A DNA stretch of 64,000 nucleotides from JBGMEA01 sp041447245 (GCA_041447245.1 JBGMEA010000023.1:1-64000), one strand, 5' to 3'. Counted from the stretch's first letter, positions 26,114-35,452 are shown. Notes: generated from the sequence alone by a model not told the origin. Numbers and translations: made by a program.

Positions 26114-27148
26114 ATGAAGCATGCAATCATCAGTATGTCGTTGCCGGAATTTCAGTCTGTACTGACTGAAGAATTCGGCGAACAAAAATTTCGCGCAAAA
26201 CAGATTTTCGACTGGATTTATAAAGGTGCTTCTTTTGCGGAAATGAGTAATCTTCCGAAAAGTTTGAGACAACGATTGGACGAAAATTTTACCGCCAGTG
26301 ATCTTGACATTGTTCAGAAACTGGTTGAAAATAAAACAAATACGATCAAATATCTTTTAAAGACGAAAGATGATATAATAATAGAATGTGTTGTTCTTTC
26401 ATATGAATACGGCAATACTATTTGCATTTCAACGCAAGCCGGTTGTTCCATGCATTGCGCATTTTGTGTATCGGGAAAAGACGGACTGATCCGAAATCTG
26501 ACTTCATCAGAAATGATGTCGCAACTTATCTGTTCCGTGGCTGATACCAAGCAGCCGATCGGACATATTGTGATGATGGGGAGCGGCGAACCGCTGGATA
26601 ATTACGATCAAGTTGCGGATTTTATTACGAGAGTAAACGCTCCGACGACTTTTCACATCGGAATCAGAAATATTACTTTATCGACATGCGGAATCATCCC
26701 CGGGATCGAAAAGCTGATGCAAGACAAACTTTTCATCAATCTATCTGTTTCCATGCATGCGCCGTTTTCTGATATGCGACAAGCAATGATGCCAGTTGAA
26801 CGGACATATCCGATCAGAGAAGTGATTCGGATATGCGAGCAGTACCGAAAAGAAAGCGGCCGAAGGATTACGTATGAATACAGCGTGATTCCTTCCGTAA
26901 ATGATACGGATGCCTGTGCGGATGAACTGCAGAGATTGTTGAAAGGGTCGGATGCGCACATCAATCTTATCGGGCTGAACGAAGGCAGCGAGGTTTATGC
27001 CGCAAGTGAGGAATCTGCGGTGACGGCATTTGGGAAAAAATTGACGCAAAGAAAGTTAAATGCAACTGTCCGCAGGAAATTGGGCAGCAGCATCAATGCA
27101 GCATGCGGACAACTGAAAAGCAGATATATCGATCAATCGACAAAGTGA
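26114..27148 (+). CDS. rlmN: 23S rRNA/tRNA adenine-C2 methyltransferase
   Basis: This 344-aa radical SAM enzyme methylates A2503 of 23S rRNA and A37 of some tRNAs. The cluster motif CSMHCAFC is near 111-118. GSGEPLDNYD, the SAM-binding GGEP equivalent, follows near 157. The conserved C-terminal Cys of the NAACGQL segment is in place (near 332), as needed for the protein methyl-carrier mechanism. The N-terminal accessory HhH-like domain is intact. Confidence 0.96.
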   Translation: MKHAIISMSLPEFQSVLTEEFGEQKFRAKQIFDWIYKGASFAEMSNLPKSLRQRLDENFTASDLDIVQKLVENKTNTIKYLLKTKDDIIIECVVLSYEYGNTICISTQAGCSMHCAFCVSGKDGLIRNLTSSEMMSQLICSVADTKQPIGHIVMMGSGEPLDNYDQVADFITRVNAPTTFHIGIRNITLSTCGIIPGIEKLMQDKLFINLSVSMHAPFSDMRQAMMPVERTYPIREVIRICEQYRKESGRRITYEYSVIPSVNDTDACADELQRLLKGSDAHINLIGLNEGSEVYAASEESAVTAFGKKLTQRKLNATVRRKLGSSINAACGQLKSRYIDQSTK

Positions 27149-27157
27149 GGTAGGTAA

Positions 27158-27892
27158 ATGAGCTCTTTTGGAACAACTCATCTTGGAATGGTACGCAAGA
27201 ATAATCAGGATAGTTACTTCCATATGGATTACGATGACAGATACAGCATTATTGCGGTGGCAGATGGTTTGGGCGGACACAATGCGGGAGAGGTGGCAAG
27301 CGCATACGCTGTGGATGAACTGAGAGAATTTTTCGATTCCTGTAAAGAGTCGGATTTTTTTCTCATGAGCGAAGAGATCGTCAGCTTTATAAAAAATATC
27401 AATCACGGGATTTACACAATGTCTGTCGCTTCGGAATCTCTTTCCGGAATGGGAACGACATTGACAATGGCTATAACGGACGGGAAACGTGCGGTTACCT
27501 ATCACGTGGGGGACAGCAGGGCATATCGGATCGGAAAAGACCATATTGAGCAGATTACAAAAGACCATTCTCTTGTTCAATATATGCTGGATCAGGGACA
27601 GATCACTCAAAACGAGGCATTGCATCATCCTCAAAAAAATATCATTACCAGAGCTTTGGGTACGGACGCGGATATTGCGGTTGATGTGATTGAAAGCACA
27701 CTCGAACGAAATGATATTCTAATGGTTTGCAGTGATGGTTTGACCAACAATGTAAGCAATGCGAGTATACTTGAAATTGTTCGATCCAAAAGACTGAAAT
27801 CGGCTGTGAATGAACTAGTAAACGAAGCAAACCGCAATGGCGGAAGCGATAATATAACAGTTGTGATGTACAGCGAGGATGTCAAAATATGA
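27158..27892 (+). CDS. stp: PP2C-type protein phosphatase (Stp/PrpC)
   Basis: The 244-aa manganese-dependent phosphatase reverses PrkC phosphorylation. Motifs of the PP2C family are clear: VRKNNQDSY (Asp metal ligand), VADGLGGHNAGE, GTTLTMA, HVGDSRAYR, LVCSDGLT and GSDNITVV at the end. No signal or membrane segment is present. Its stop overlaps the prkC start (ATGA), so the phosphatase and kinase are translated as a pair. Confidence 0.95.
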   Translation: MSSFGTTHLGMVRKNNQDSYFHMDYDDRYSIIAVADGLGGHNAGEVASAYAVDELREFFDSCKESDFFLMSEEIVSFIKNINHGIYTMSVASESLSGMGTTLTMAITDGKRAVTYHVGDSRAYRIGKDHIEQITKDHSLVQYMLDQGQITQNEALHHPQKNIITRALGTDADIAVDVIESTLERNDILMVCSDGLTNNVSNASILEIVRSKRLKSAVNELVNEANRNGGSDNITVVMYSEDVKI

Positions 27893-29766
27893 GTACCATA
27901 ATCGGTAAAATACTGGATGAGAAGTATGAAATCGTCGAACTGATCGGACAGGGCGGAATGGCTTATGTTTACAAAGCTATGGATTTGCGTCTGCATCGAT
28001 ATGTGGCAGTAAAAGTGCTGAAAAGCGAATTTATGGACAACGAGCAGTTTTTGAAAAAATTTCTCAGAGAAGCTCAGGCAGACGCCAAATTGACCCATCC
28101 CAATATTGTGAACGTATACGATGTCGGCATTGAAGATGGATATTATTATATTGTTATGGAATATGTTGACGGTGATACGCTCAAAAGTTTAATCAAGGTT
28201 AACCAAAAACTGACGCTGCAGCTGACTGTTGAAATTGTTCTTGCAGTGGCGGCAGGGCTTGCGCATGCTCATAAAAATGAAATTATTCATAGAGATATCA
28301 AACCTCATAATATTCTGATGACATCATCACATGTTCCAAAAGTTGCGGATTTCGGAATTGCGCGGGCAATTAATTCCTCGACAGTTACGGCAACCGAAGA
28401 AGCATTGGGCAGTGTCCATTATATTTCTCCAGAGCAGGCAAGAGGCGGCTTTTTGGATGAACGCTCCGACCTGTATTCGCTGGGTATTATGATGTTTGAA
28501 ATGTTGACGGGTCAGTTGCCTTACGATGCGGATACACCGGTGGCTGTAGCATTAAAGCATGTTCAAAATAATGTGGGTTCACCTTCGGACATCGATAAAG
28601 AGGTTCCTCTCAATATCAGTCAAATCGTTCTCAATCTGACCAGACGCAAGCCGGAAGATCGTTATCAGAATGCAGATGCATTAATTGCAGATTTGAGAAA
28701 GCTTCAAGCCGATCCCACTGCGATGATTGAGCCTACTTATGCTGTCGCGATGAATCCAAGTAAAAAAACATCTCAGGGTAAGACAAAAGCGCCGACGAAT
28801 GTATCCGACAAAAAATGGAAAAAACTTTTTCATAACAAACGGTTTATGGTCAGTATGTTGGTGGGAATCGTTTGTTTGGGAATCATAGCTGTGATTGTTT
28901 TTGCCGATGTGCTCGGAGAAAAAGTGTCGGTTCCGAATGTCGTCGGTATGACAATGGAAGAAGCATCCCTTCAATTATCCAAAGTCGGTTTAACCTACGA
29001 TACGGATGAGCAGTTCAGCAGTGATGTGGCAAAAGGATCAGTAATCAGTCAGACTCCCAATGCCGATGAAATGGTCAGAACAAGCGAAGTGATCCAGCTT
29101 GTGATCAGTTTGGGACCGGAAACGTCACAGGTTCCGAATGTTGTCGGAATGTCATATGCAGAAGCAACTGCCGCGATCAAGTCGGCAGGGTTTACTGTGG
29201 GCACAGAAAATTACGAATTTAACGATAATTATGAATCGGGCTATATTTACGATCAGAACCCCAGCGGAGGAATTCTTACGACAGAAGGGACTTCCATTAC
29301 AATCTATGTCAGTAAAGGGAAAGATAATGTGACGGTTCCGAATTTGATCGGTAAATCATTGGATGACGCGAAGTCTCAGATTACTTCTGCCGGTTTGGCT
29401 GTAGGTACGGTTAGTCAGGAAGTGAACAATTCATATCCTGCAGGTCAAGTAATCAAACAGTCTCCGACTGCCTACAGCAGTGTTGCAAAAAATACGACAA
29501 TCAATCTGACGGTCAGTCTTGGTTCCGAAAAAACAGTTACTCAGACTTTTGATCTTTCAAAATACGTATCAGGCTTCTCTGATGTGGAGGTGCAAGTAAA
29601 TATGATGGATGACAGTAGCGGAACCAATTCCGTGAGTGTATATGATAAAACATGCAGTCCTTCTCAAAAAATCACGGTAACCTTTACGGGAGCCGGGGTG
29701 AAATATTATGAACTGATTATCGACGGAGAATCGAAAACGACCGGAAAAATTAATTTCAACAATTGA
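27889..29766 (+). CDS. prkC: PASTA-domain Ser/Thr protein kinase
   Basis: This 625-aa membrane kinase senses peptidoglycan fragments or lipid II and controls cell-wall and division proteins. The kinase domain spans 1-270: GQGGMAYVYKA (P-loop), VAVKVL (Lys), HRDIKPHNIL (catalytic loop), DFGIARA and SVHYISPEQARGG (activation loop). A TM helix is at about 315-336. Three extracellular PASTA repeats follow (VPNVVGMT, VPNVVGMS and VPNLIGKS, each starting a unit of about 65 residues), then a C-terminal beta domain (about 540-625) not seen in all relatives. It overlaps stp by four bases. Confidence 0.95.
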   Translation: MSTIIGKILDEKYEIVELIGQGGMAYVYKAMDLRLHRYVAVKVLKSEFMDNEQFLKKFLREAQADAKLTHPNIVNVYDVGIEDGYYYIVMEYVDGDTLKSLIKVNQKLTLQLTVEIVLAVAAGLAHAHKNEIIHRDIKPHNILMTSSHVPKVADFGIARAINSSTVTATEEALGSVHYISPEQARGGFLDERSDLYSLGIMMFEMLTGQLPYDADTPVAVALKHVQNNVGSPSDIDKEVPLNISQIVLNLTRRKPEDRYQNADALIADLRKLQADPTAMIEPTYAVAMNPSKKTSQGKTKAPTNVSDKKWKKLFHNKRFMVSMLVGIVCLGIIAVIVFADVLGEKVSVPNVVGMTMEEASLQLSKVGLTYDTDEQFSSDVAKGSVISQTPNADEMVRTSEVIQLVISLGPETSQVPNVVGMSYAEATAAIKSAGFTVGTENYEFNDNYESGYIYDQNPSGGILTTEGTSITIYVSKGKDNVTVPNLIGKSLDDAKSQITSAGLAVGTVSQEVNNSYPAGQVIKQSPTAYSSVAKNTTINLTVSLGSEKTVTQTFDLSKYVSGFSDVEVQVNMMDDSSGTNSVSVYDKTCSPSQKITVTFTGAGVKYYELIIDGESKTTGKINFNN

Positions 29767-29784
29767 TACGGCAGGTAATGAAAT

Positions 29785-30663
29785 TTGATAAATCAAGGGA
29801 TCATTATCCGCGGAGTAGGAAGCTTTTACTATGTAATGGATCAGCGCTCAGGTGAGATTATCCAATGCCGGGCAAAAGGGATTTTTCGCAGCAAAAAGAT
29901 TGTGCCTACTGTCGGAGATGTTGTTCTGTATGAAAACAGTGAACCCGGAGACGGAGTGATCGAGGATATTTTGCCCAGAAAAAGTTATCTGTTGCGTCCG
30001 ATGATTGCAAACGCAACATGCAGTGTCATCGTGTGTGCAATCAAATCACCGGATCTGTCAACGGTATTATTGGATAAAATGCTCATCAATAATGCAGTTG
30101 CGGGGTTGGAACGTTTGATTTGCTTTAACAAGGCAGATTTGGCGACAGAAGAGGAACGGGTGCGATTGCGCAATCTGTATTCCGGTTGCGGTGCCAAGAT
30201 TCTGTTTACAAGTACGATTACTGATGAAGGAATTGATGAACTGTCTGATTATCTGAACGGAAAAATCAGTGTCTTCACCGGGGTGTCGGGTTCGGGAAAA
30301 TCTTCTTTGCTCAACAAAATTGTATCGGATGTTTCGATTCAAACAGGAGAAATCAGCGAAAAACTGAAACGCGGAAAGCATACGACGCGTCACAGTGAGT
30401 TGCTCATATTAAATCAAAAAGGATATGTGATGGATACCCCCGGGTTTTCCGATTTGTTGTTGACGGTTGATCCGGGCGATATTTGGAAATATTATCCGGA
30501 ATTTTATCCGTTTTCCGATTGCCGCTATTCGAATTGCCTGCATCTGAAGGAACCCGGCTGTATGGTCAAGCAAGCTGTGAACGATCTGAAAATCCCGGAA
30601 GAACGCTACCGGAATTATGGAATTATATATGATGAAACCATGAAAAATTATAAAAGATATTGA
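29785..30663 (+). CDS. rsgA: ribosome small-subunit GTPase RsgA
   Basis: This 292-aa permuted GTPase tests the decoding centre during 30S maturation. The N-terminal OB fold is followed by G4 (CFNKADL, near 113), G1 (GVSGSGKSSLL, near 170) and G3 (DTPGF), with the zinc Cys/His cluster (CRYSNCLHLKEPGC) at the C-terminus. Translation starts at TTG (29785) behind AGGTAATGAAAT; the nearby ATG is in the wrong frame. The rpe gene that often lies between rsgA and thiN is missing, and thiN follows at once. Confidence 0.94.
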   Translation: MINQGIIIRGVGSFYYVMDQRSGEIIQCRAKGIFRSKKIVPTVGDVVLYENSEPGDGVIEDILPRKSYLLRPMIANATCSVIVCAIKSPDLSTVLLDKMLINNAVAGLERLICFNKADLATEEERVRLRNLYSGCGAKILFTSTITDEGIDELSDYLNGKISVFTGVSGSGKSSLLNKIVSDVSIQTGEISEKLKRGKHTTRHSELLILNQKGYVMDTPGFSDLLLTVDPGDIWKYYPEFYPFSDCRYSNCLHLKEPGCMVKQAVNDLKIPEERYRNYGIIYDETMKNYKRY

Positions 30664-30671
30664 CGGTATTT

Positions 30672-31307
30672 ATGAAAACATTAATGATTTGCGGTGGAAC
30701 GCCTCCATCAAAAAAACTTTTTGAGCAAATTATACAGGAGTTTACGCCGGATTGCCTGATCGCTGTTGATCACGGTGCGGCGTTTTTATTTGAATGCGGG
30801 CAGGTTCCGGATATTTTGGTCGGTGATTTTGATTCTCTCGATTTGGATATTCTAAAGTATTACGAATCGAAATGCGAGATTGTCGGTTTAAATTCCGAAA
30901 AAGATGAAACCGATACGGAAATAGGGCTGAGAATTGCTCATTCGAAAAATGCCGACAAAATTATTATGCTAGGAGCAACCGGAGGTCGGTTGGATCATAC
31001 GGTAGGCAATCTTTATCTATTGAAAAAAGCTGCTTTGTTGGGTATTGATGCTGTAATGATCGATGAAATTCAGAAAATCTTTATCATCGATCATCAGTAT
31101 CATTTTGATTGTCAAGTCAATTGCTTGGTTTCGCTGTTGGCGGCAAGTGATTGCGTTCAGGGAATTACGACGGAGGGGTTTTATTATCCTCTGCAAAACG
31201 AGAATCTCTCAATCGGAGATGTCCGCGGTATCAGCAATGTCATTATTTCCGAACATGCATCCGTAACAGTCGAAAGCGGATTGTTATTTTGCATTATTAA
31301 TCAGTAG
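30672..31307 (+). CDS. thiN: thiamine pyrophosphokinase
   Basis: The 211-aa enzyme converts thiamine to thiamine pyrophosphate with ATP. LMICGGTPPSKK opens the first domain. AVDHGAAFL, VGDFDSL and EKDETDTEIGL (metal and ATP site) and GATGGRLDHTVGNL are diagnostic. The frame stays open from a TTG at 30660, four bases inside rsgA, but the ATG at 30672 starts the conserved fold. Neither start has a strong RBS, so translation may rely on coupling to rsgA. Confidence 0.92.
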   Translation: MKTLMICGGTPPSKKLFEQIIQEFTPDCLIAVDHGAAFLFECGQVPDILVGDFDSLDLDILKYYESKCEIVGLNSEKDETDTEIGLRIAHSKNADKIIMLGATGGRLDHTVGNLYLLKKAALLGIDAVMIDEIQKIFIIDHQYHFDCQVNCLVSLLAASDCVQGITTEGFYYPLQNENLSIGDVRGISNVIISEHASVTVESGLLFCIINQ

Positions 31308-31353
31308 CGGTCAATTTCTTGCAGATGCACTTTTGTTTGAATTCAATTTTCTT

Positions 31354-31383
31354 CTGTCAATCTTACTGAAATTGTGATATAAT
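31354..31383 (+). promoter_or_regulatory. candidate promoter of the ABC-F gene
   Basis: TATAAT (31378-31383) has a 4-of-6 match to the -35 consensus, CTGTCA (31354-31359), 18 bases upstream. It sits in the 107-base gap between thiN and the ABC-F gene. Moderate support only. Confidence 0.5.
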
Positions 31384-31414
31384 AATTAACTTAGGAAATT
31401 AAATCGGAGGAATC

Positions 31415-33001
31415 ATGATAACAATCACGAATCTGAGTCTGAGTTTCGGCGCAGATACGCTTTTTAAAGACGTAAATTTAAAATTTGTTCCTGGAAATTG
31501 CTACGGAGTTATCGGTGCAAACGGTGCAGGCAAATCAACTTTCTTGAAGATACTATCGGGAGATATCGAACCGTCAACAGGGGATATCTCCATTTCGGAG
31601 AAGGAACGAATGTCCGTTTTAAAACAGGATCATTACGCTTATGATGAATTTACGGTTTTGGATACCGTCATTATGGGGAATCAAAAACTGTATGATATCG
31701 GAAAACAAAAAGAAGCAATTTATGCAAAAGAAGATTTTACGGACGAGGACGGAATTCTTGTTTCGGAACTTGAAGCTGAATTTGCGGAGATGAACGGGTG
31801 GGAAGCAGAGTCGGATGCATCAAAATTACTTCAGGGACTCGGAGTCGTCGAAGACTTTTTTTATGTGCAGATGAGCGCTTTACCGGAAAAACTGAAAGTA
31901 AAAGTGCTGCTGGCTCAGGCATTGTTCGGCAATCCGGATATCATCCTGCTCGACGAACCAACGAATGGTTTGGATATTGCTTCCGTAAACTGGTTGGAGG
32001 ATTTTCTGCTTGACTTCCCCGGAACGTTGATCGTCGTGTCGCATGACAGGCATTTTCTCAATACCATCTGTACTCATATTGTCGATATCGATTACAGCAA
32101 GATTAAATTGTATGTCGGAAATTATGAGTTTTGGTATGAATCGAGTCAATTGATTCAAAGAATGCTCAAAGCTCAAAATAAGAAAAACGAAGAAAAAGCA
32201 AAAGAACTGATGAGTTTTATTCAGCGGTTCTCAGCAAATAAATCAAAATCCAAACAAGCAACATCAAGAAAAAAACTGCTGGAAAAGCTGACGATTGAGG
32301 AAATGCCCGCTTCCTCCAGAAAATATCCGTTTGTTGCATTTGATATGGATCGGGAAGCAGGAAAGGAAATTCTTGCTGTGGAGGGCATTTCAAAGACAAT
32401 AGATGGTGTGAAAGTTTTGAACAATGTGTCGTTCAGAGTAAACAAGGGAGACAAGATTGCCTTTGTCGGAGAACATGACATTGCAAATACAACACTTTTC
32501 AGAATATTGATGGGTGAAATGCAGGCAGATGAAGGTTCGTTTAAATGGGGTGTCAGCACCTCGCAAAGTTATTTTCCTGCGGATAACACGGCTTTCTTTG
32601 AAGGAAGCAAACTGAATATCATCAAGTGGATTGAACAGTATTCCAAAGATACCACGGAATCGTATCTCAGAGGATTTTTGGGTCGGATGCTGTTTTCGGG
32701 AGATGAAGTATTCAAATCGGTGAATGTTTTGTCCGGAGGCGAAAAAGTCCGCTGCATGCTTTCCCGAATGATGTTGTTTGGAGCGAATGTGTTGGTCATG
32801 GATCAGCCGACGAACCATTTGGATCTGGAAGCGATCACTGCACTGAATAATGGATTGATTGCATTTAAAGGCAATGTGCTGTTCGCATCGCACGACCATG
32901 AATTTATTCAAACCGTTGCAAACCGGATCATAGAATTGAAACCTGAGGGAATGGTTGATAAAATGACGACATACGATGAGTATGTTTCAATGAATGAGTA
33001 A
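31415..33001 (+). CDS. ABC-F family ATPase with degenerate second nucleotide site
   Basis: This 528-aa soluble twin-ATPase of the ABC-F group (YkpA/YbiT-like) probably acts on the ribosome rather than in transport. NBD1 is complete: GANGAGKST, LLDEPTNGLD and VSHDRHF. The inter-domain linker is lysine-rich (about 250-290). NBD2 reads GEHDIANTTLF where the Walker A Lys is expected and MDQPTNHLD where the catalytic Glu is expected, so hydrolysis there is doubtful, although LSGGEKVR and SHDHEF are kept. It may be a subfamily trait. AGGAGG precedes the start. An amidohydrolase gene follows after 23 bases. Confidence 0.9.
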   Translation: MITITNLSLSFGADTLFKDVNLKFVPGNCYGVIGANGAGKSTFLKILSGDIEPSTGDISISEKERMSVLKQDHYAYDEFTVLDTVIMGNQKLYDIGKQKEAIYAKEDFTDEDGILVSELEAEFAEMNGWEAESDASKLLQGLGVVEDFFYVQMSALPEKLKVKVLLAQALFGNPDIILLDEPTNGLDIASVNWLEDFLLDFPGTLIVVSHDRHFLNTICTHIVDIDYSKIKLYVGNYEFWYESSQLIQRMLKAQNKKNEEKAKELMSFIQRFSANKSKSKQATSRKKLLEKLTIEEMPASSRKYPFVAFDMDREAGKEILAVEGISKTIDGVKVLNNVSFRVNKGDKIAFVGEHDIANTTLFRILMGEMQADEGSFKWGVSTSQSYFPADNTAFFEGSKLNIIKWIEQYSKDTTESYLRGFLGRMLFSGDEVFKSVNVLSGGEKVRCMLSRMMLFGANVLVMDQPTNHLDLEAITALNNGLIAFKGNVLFASHDHEFIQTVANRIIELKPEGMVDKMTTYDEYVSMNE

Positions 33002-33024
33002 GAGAAAGAAGGCCGAACATTATC

Positions 33025-33846
33025 ATGCATCAGACGGGAAACGGAAAAGACAGAACAATTATTGATGCGCATGCACATATATATCCGAATAAAATTGCGG
33101 AAAAGGCAACCGATACGATCGGAAAGTTTTATGATATTCCGATGCAGCATGTCGGATTGCCGGAAGAACTGATTAAAAGCGGAGAGCGAATCGGAGTTTC
33201 CAAATATCTTGTCTGCTCCACAGCAACAAAGCCGGAACAGGTTCATTCCATCAATTTATATATTCAGGGAGAATGCGACAAGTATTCTCAATTTGTCGGT
33301 TTTGCGACGATGCATCCGGATATGAGTCATTACGAAGAAGAATTGGAATATATCGTTTCGTGCGGATTGAAAGGGATCAAGCTGCATCCTGATTTTCAAA
33401 AATTTGACATTGACAGCAGAGTCGCAATCCCGATGTACCGTGCGATCTCGAAATATCACCTGCCAATATTGTTTCACACGGGAGATAACCGTTACGATTA
33501 TTCTGCCCCGAAGCGTCTCTTCCATGTTTTGAATGAAGTGCCTGATTTGGTCTGTATCGCAGCACATTTCGGCGGCTATCAGCGCTGGGGTGAAGCACAT
33601 GAATACTTAAAGTGCGACAATGTCTATTTCGACACATCAAGCAGTTTGTTTCAGCTCGGCAAAGAGGATGCAGTGAAATTGATTCGTTACTTCGGCGCGG
33701 AGAAATTTATGTTCGGATCCGATTTTCCGATGTGGGATCACAAAGAAGAATTGGCGCGGTTCGATGCACTGCCATTGACAGAAAATGAGCGTGAGCAGAT
33801 TCTGCATCGAAGTTTCGAAAAATTACTGCTAAATAAAAACGAGTGA
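33025..33846 (+). CDS. amidohydrolase family protein (Amidohydro_2 type)
   Basis: The 273-aa metal-dependent hydrolase of the TIM-barrel amidohydrolase superfamily has IIDAHAHIYP (metal His pair), GLKGIKLHPDFQ, PILFHTGD, IAAHFGGYQRW and MFGSDFPMWDH (catalytic Asp). The closest group is the 2-amino-3-carboxymuconate decarboxylase/TatD-like set, often annotated only as amidohydrolase. The substrate is unknown. It is cotranscribed with the ABC-F gene, and the operon ends at the hairpin overlapping its last codons. Confidence 0.85.
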   Translation: MHQTGNGKDRTIIDAHAHIYPNKIAEKATDTIGKFYDIPMQHVGLPEELIKSGERIGVSKYLVCSTATKPEQVHSINLYIQGECDKYSQFVGFATMHPDMSHYEEELEYIVSCGLKGIKLHPDFQKFDIDSRVAIPMYRAISKYHLPILFHTGDNRYDYSAPKRLFHVLNEVPDLVCIAAHFGGYQRWGEAHEYLKCDNVYFDTSSSLFQLGKEDAVKLIRYFGAEKFMFGSDFPMWDHKEELARFDALPLTENEREQILHRSFEKLLLNKNE

Positions 33847-33872
33847 GATTGGTTCTCACTCGTTTATTTTTT
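33838..33872. terminator. bidirectional terminator between the amidohydrolase and DUF1858 genes
   Basis: A perfect 11-bp stem AACGAGTGAGA/TCTCACTCGTT (33838-33848/33854-33864) with a five-base loop is followed by TATTTTTT on the plus strand and by TTTTATTT on the minus strand. It ends two convergent transcripts. The plus-strand stop codon lies inside it. Confidence 0.92.
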
Positions 33873-33887
33873 GTGTTCATGTCAGAT

Positions 33888-34079
33888 TTAAGCAACGGAT
33901 TCGTTCAGAGCTTGCATCAATTGATCAATGTCCATTCCGTGAGCTGCAGCACCCTGTCCGATATTTTCGAAATGAGCTGCCGCACAACCGATGCAACCCA
34001 TACCGAACTCCTGAAAGACCTTTATTGTTTGAGGGTATTTCTGAACAACCTCCATAATGCTCATGTCTTTTGTCAGCAT
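33888..34079 (-). CDS. DUF1858 redox-disulfide domain protein
   Basis: This 63-aa stand-alone DUF1858 protein has the pattern MLTKDMSIMEVVQKYPQTIKVF followed by GMGCIGCAAAHFE (C29 and C32). The CxxC pair belongs to the hybrid-cluster-protein-associated redox disulfide group. Such small proteins are thought to act in thiol redox or in sulfur or nitrogen-oxide response in anaerobes, but function is not proven. It is monocistronic, with its own promoter (34115-34143) and terminator. No hybrid cluster protein gene is nearby. Confidence 0.85.
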   Translation of the reverse strand: MLTKDMSIMEVVQKYPQTIKVFQEFGMGCIGCAAAHFENIGQGAAAHGMDIDQLMQALNESVA

Positions 34080-34114
34080 AATTGTTACCGCCTTACAATG
34101 AATTTTATAGATAT

Positions 34115-34143
34115 ATATTACTCGCTAGCGACTTCGAATGCAA
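34115..34143 (-). promoter_or_regulatory. DUF1858 promoter with palindrome in the spacer
   Basis: On the minus strand, TTGCAT (34138-34143) and TAATAT (34115-34120) are 17 bases apart. The spacer contains a perfect 10-bp palindrome TCGCTAGCGA at 34122-34131, placed where a repressor would block polymerase. The regulator is unknown. Confidence 0.65.
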
Positions 34144-34184
34144 CAGTTTATTGAGAATCGTTATAAATATTTTTGACTGAAATA

Positions 34185-35396
34185 CTAGGATATTTTTGTA
34201 TCCAGACGTTTTTGAATTTCCAACAGAAAAGTTTGGGTATCGACCGATTGTTTATCCGGATTGTTCGATAAAGAAGCAAGGTCTCCGGTCATCACTCCGT
34301 CTTCAATAGTCTCAATGGTAGACTGTTCCAATTTTTTTGCAAAAGAGGAAAGGGCTTTATTTCCGTCCAATTCCCCACGTTTATTGAGTGCCCCCGTCCA
34401 TGCAAAGATTGTGGCAACCGAATTTGTTGAGGTTCGTTCTCCTCGCTGGTGCTTGTAATAATGTGCGGTAACCGTTCCGTGTGCTGCTTCATATTCATAT
34501 ACTCCGTCAGGGGAAACCAAAACGGAAGTCATCATTCCAAGTGATCCGAATGCGGTTGCAACCATATCGGACATGACATCTCCGTCATAATTTTTGCATG
34601 CCCAAATGAAACCGCCGTTGGAACGGATGACGCGCGCGACTGCATCATCGATCAATGTGTAAAAATAGGTAATTCCTGCCGCTTCAAACTTCGCTTTGTA
34701 TTCTTTTTCGTATATTTCTGCAAAGATATCTTTAAATCTGTGATCGTAGGTTTTACTGATGGTATCTTTGGTGGAGAACCAAAGTTCCTGTTTGACGTCG
34801 AGCGCAAAATTAAAGCAGGAACGTGCGAAGCTTTTAATGCTGGGGTCGGTATTGTGCATGCCCATAACAATACCGTCGTCATCGAAATTATGAATCAGAT
34901 GCTTGCGTTCTTTCCCGTTTTTCGTTGTGATCAGCAGTTCTGCTTTTTCTCCTGCTTTTACGGTTGCTTCCGTGCTTTTATAGATATCTCCATAAGCATG
35001 TCTGGCAAGCGTAATCGGCTTTGTCCAAGTCGGAATATACGGCGTGATCCCTTTTACGATAATGGGTGCACGAAAAACCGTGCCGTCCAGAATCGCACGG
35101 ATGGTTCCGTTGGGACTTTTCCACATTTGTTTTAGATTGTATTCCGTCATACGCTGAGCATTCGGAGTAATCGTGGCGCATTTGACTGCAACCCCATATT
35201 TTTTAGTCGCGTTGGAGGCATCAATGGTCACCTGATCGTCGGTGTCATTGCGATGGATCAGTCCGAGATCATAGTATTCGGTATTCAGATCAAGATATGG
35301 TGTGAGCAGAATGTCTTTGATCATCTGCCAGATGATGCGGGTCATTTCGTCTCCGTCCATTTCGACGAGAGGGGTGCTCATTGGGATTTTTTGCAT
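34185..35396 (-). CDS. icd: NADP-dependent isocitrate dehydrogenase, eukaryotic-like type
   Basis: The 403-aa enzyme makes 2-oxoglutarate, the carbon acceptor for the glutamate synthase encoded earlier in the window. The start PLVEMDGDEMTRIIWQMIKD, the NGTIRAILDGTVFR substrate site, DDAVA and the GTVTAHYYKH segment identify the eukaryotic-like (type II) NADP group rather than the E. coli type. AAGGAG precedes the ATG. It stands alone: no citrate synthase or aconitase gene is adjacent. It has its own promoter at 35480-35508. Confidence 0.95.
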   Translation of the reverse strand: MQKIPMSTPLVEMDGDEMTRIIWQMIKDILLTPYLDLNTEYYDLGLIHRNDTDDQVTIDASNATKKYGVAVKCATITPNAQRMTEYNLKQMWKSPNGTIRAILDGTVFRAPIIVKGITPYIPTWTKPITLARHAYGDIYKSTEATVKAGEKAELLITTKNGKERKHLIHNFDDDGIVMGMHNTDPSIKSFARSCFNFALDVKQELWFSTKDTISKTYDHRFKDIFAEIYEKEYKAKFEAAGITYFYTLIDDAVARVIRSNGGFIWACKNYDGDVMSDMVATAFGSLGMMTSVLVSPDGVYEYEAAHGTVTAHYYKHQRGERTSTNSVATIFAWTGALNKRGELDGNKALSSFAKKLEQSTIETIEDGVMTGDLASLSNNPDKQSVDTQTFLLEIQKRLDTKIS

Positions 35397-35452
35397 GGTA
35401 TGCTCCTTGAATATTTTATGTAATCAATGAATTTTAAAGCACAATAAAGGAT

